Shown here piece by piece: positions 50,984 through 51,385 of a stretch of DNA of 51,385 nt; positions within the stretch are counted from its first letter, which is position 1; each line of letters opens with the position of its first letter. The notes beneath the pieces were generated by a model. That model was not told where the DNA came from. It saw only the letters and a program-made list of their open reading frames with translations, and searched no databases. This stretch comes from an uncultured Caryophanales bacterium (GTDB lineage: Bacteria; Bacillota_I; Bacilli_A; RF39; UBA660): assembly GCA_947089915.1 (NCBI GenBank), contig CAMUMB010000003.1, positions 1 through 51,385 on the forward strand, in the 5' to 3' direction. Both the position numbers and the translations under genes were made by a program.

Positions 50984-51385
50984 ATGAATGATTTAATTAT
51001 ATATTTTAATGAATTAACAGATACTAGAGACCCAAGGGGATTAAAGCATGAATTAACCAATTGTATTGTAATGACTATATTTGGTATTCTTGCTGGACAT
51101 TATGATGCGGAAAATATTGCTTTCTTTTTAAAATTAAATGAACAATATTTTAATAAGGAATTAAATTTAGAAAATGGTACCCCATCTCCTGATACATTGC
51201 TTAGAATATATTCTTTAATTGATCCTGAAGAATTTATGAAAATATTTGTTAAGTGGGTAGAAAATATTATAAAAGAAAAAAATGAACAATTAAATAACAA
51301 ATATAAATTAATACCTATTGATGGAAAAGCTAATGAATCACCCCGCTGCAGAGCAGACGGGGTATCACAAGGTGTTACAACATCA
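50984..51385 (+). pseudogene. ISAs1-family transposase, interrupted by hairpin element and cut by window edge
   Basis: From ATG 50984 the frame reads YFNELTDTRDPRGLKHELTN then CIVMTIFGILAGHYDAENIA, the N-terminal domain of ISAs1/H-repeat transposases (DxR...K..L...L..I....ICG in the family), followed by NGTPSPDTLLRIYSLIDPEE and the first DDE strand IPIDGKA. Right after GKANES the homology stops, because the hairpin element begins (51338). No stop codon appears before the edge, but the product would lack its catalytic core. Confidence 0.75.
51338..51385. mobile_element. Second copy of the hairpin element (left end only visible)
   Basis: CACCCCGCTGCAGAGCAGA with its pairing half CGGGG and the flank TATCACAAGGT is the same sequence as at about 35688-35720. 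After GGTGTTAC it differs from the first copy (GGTATGTT), so it is either a longer, perhaps autonomous IS200/IS605-type element running off the window or a different deletion derivative. Confidence 0.7.

Noticed and set aside
1-51385. Alternative genetic code (TGA or TAA reassigned)
   Set aside because: Housekeeping genes end at normal stops followed by terminators (for example TGA in sigK), contain no internal TGA or TAA, and encode Trp by TGG. The single TAA in the RHS gene is better explained as a mutation.

Overview
This AT-rich window looks like a chromosomal segment of a low-GC, spore-forming Bacillota, probably a gut-type member of class Bacilli near the Erysipelotrichales/RF39 groups. 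Taxonomy is inferred from gene content only: an uninterrupted sigK, the ywiB-argS-rpoE(delta) block, parE/parC, yneF, AGGAGG-type ribosome binding sites and Bacilli-like tRNAs. Normal stops are used and Trp is TGG, so there is no sign of a recoded genetic code.

Layout. 1-700: broken serine-recombinase start behind a promoter, tiny leader ORF and hairpin, then a small CxxC protein. 761-5040: tRNA-Leu(CAG), an ECF sigma / membrane protein / DUF4358 lipoprotein / MBOAT / DHHW operon (polymer O-acylation), and tRNA-Glu(CTC). 5044-8262: ABC-2 exporter operon. 8318-12068: accessory island with an orphan small protein, gene debris, a C5 methyltransferase plus HNH nuclease (restriction-modification) and a transposase-like nuclease remnant. 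12069-18058: a second ECF-sigma operon (sigma, membrane protein, ABC ATPase, three large permeases) with a recognisable ECF-type promoter. 18256-18996: Fic protein.

19242-33506 is the most striking region. It holds a sigma-like regulator, a phage-type collar/baseplate protein, a small coiled-coil protein, a giant DNRLRE/CBM/YD-repeat (RHS) polymorphic toxin split by one in-frame TAA, a series of orphan RHS C-terminal tips each followed by a different putative immunity gene, and a holin plus M23 endolysin. Two almost identical promoter-like sites (tandem 11-bp GTCCAGTGAAA repeats 7 bp from TATGAT) precede the collar-RHS operon and the lysis pair and occur nowhere else that I could find in the window; a degenerate third copy follows the sigma-like gene. 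I read this as a toxin-plus-lysis regulon, analogous in logic to sigma/toxin/holin loci such as the C. difficile PaLoc but built around an RHS toxin with recombinable tips.

33532-36909: a glycosyltransferase, a CmpB-family membrane gene disrupted by a 117-bp hairpin element, and a stand-alone HipA-like kinase. 36928-49293: housekeeping core (gltX, sigK, yneF, parC, parE, a HAD phosphatase, rpoE delta, argS, ywiB) with a second Fic gene whose leader carries an 11-G tract. 49711-49983 encodes a probable type I toxin-antitoxin unit: a 22-residue hydrophobic peptide in a highly structured mRNA. The window ends in an ISAs1-type transposase interrupted by the same hairpin element found at 35683.
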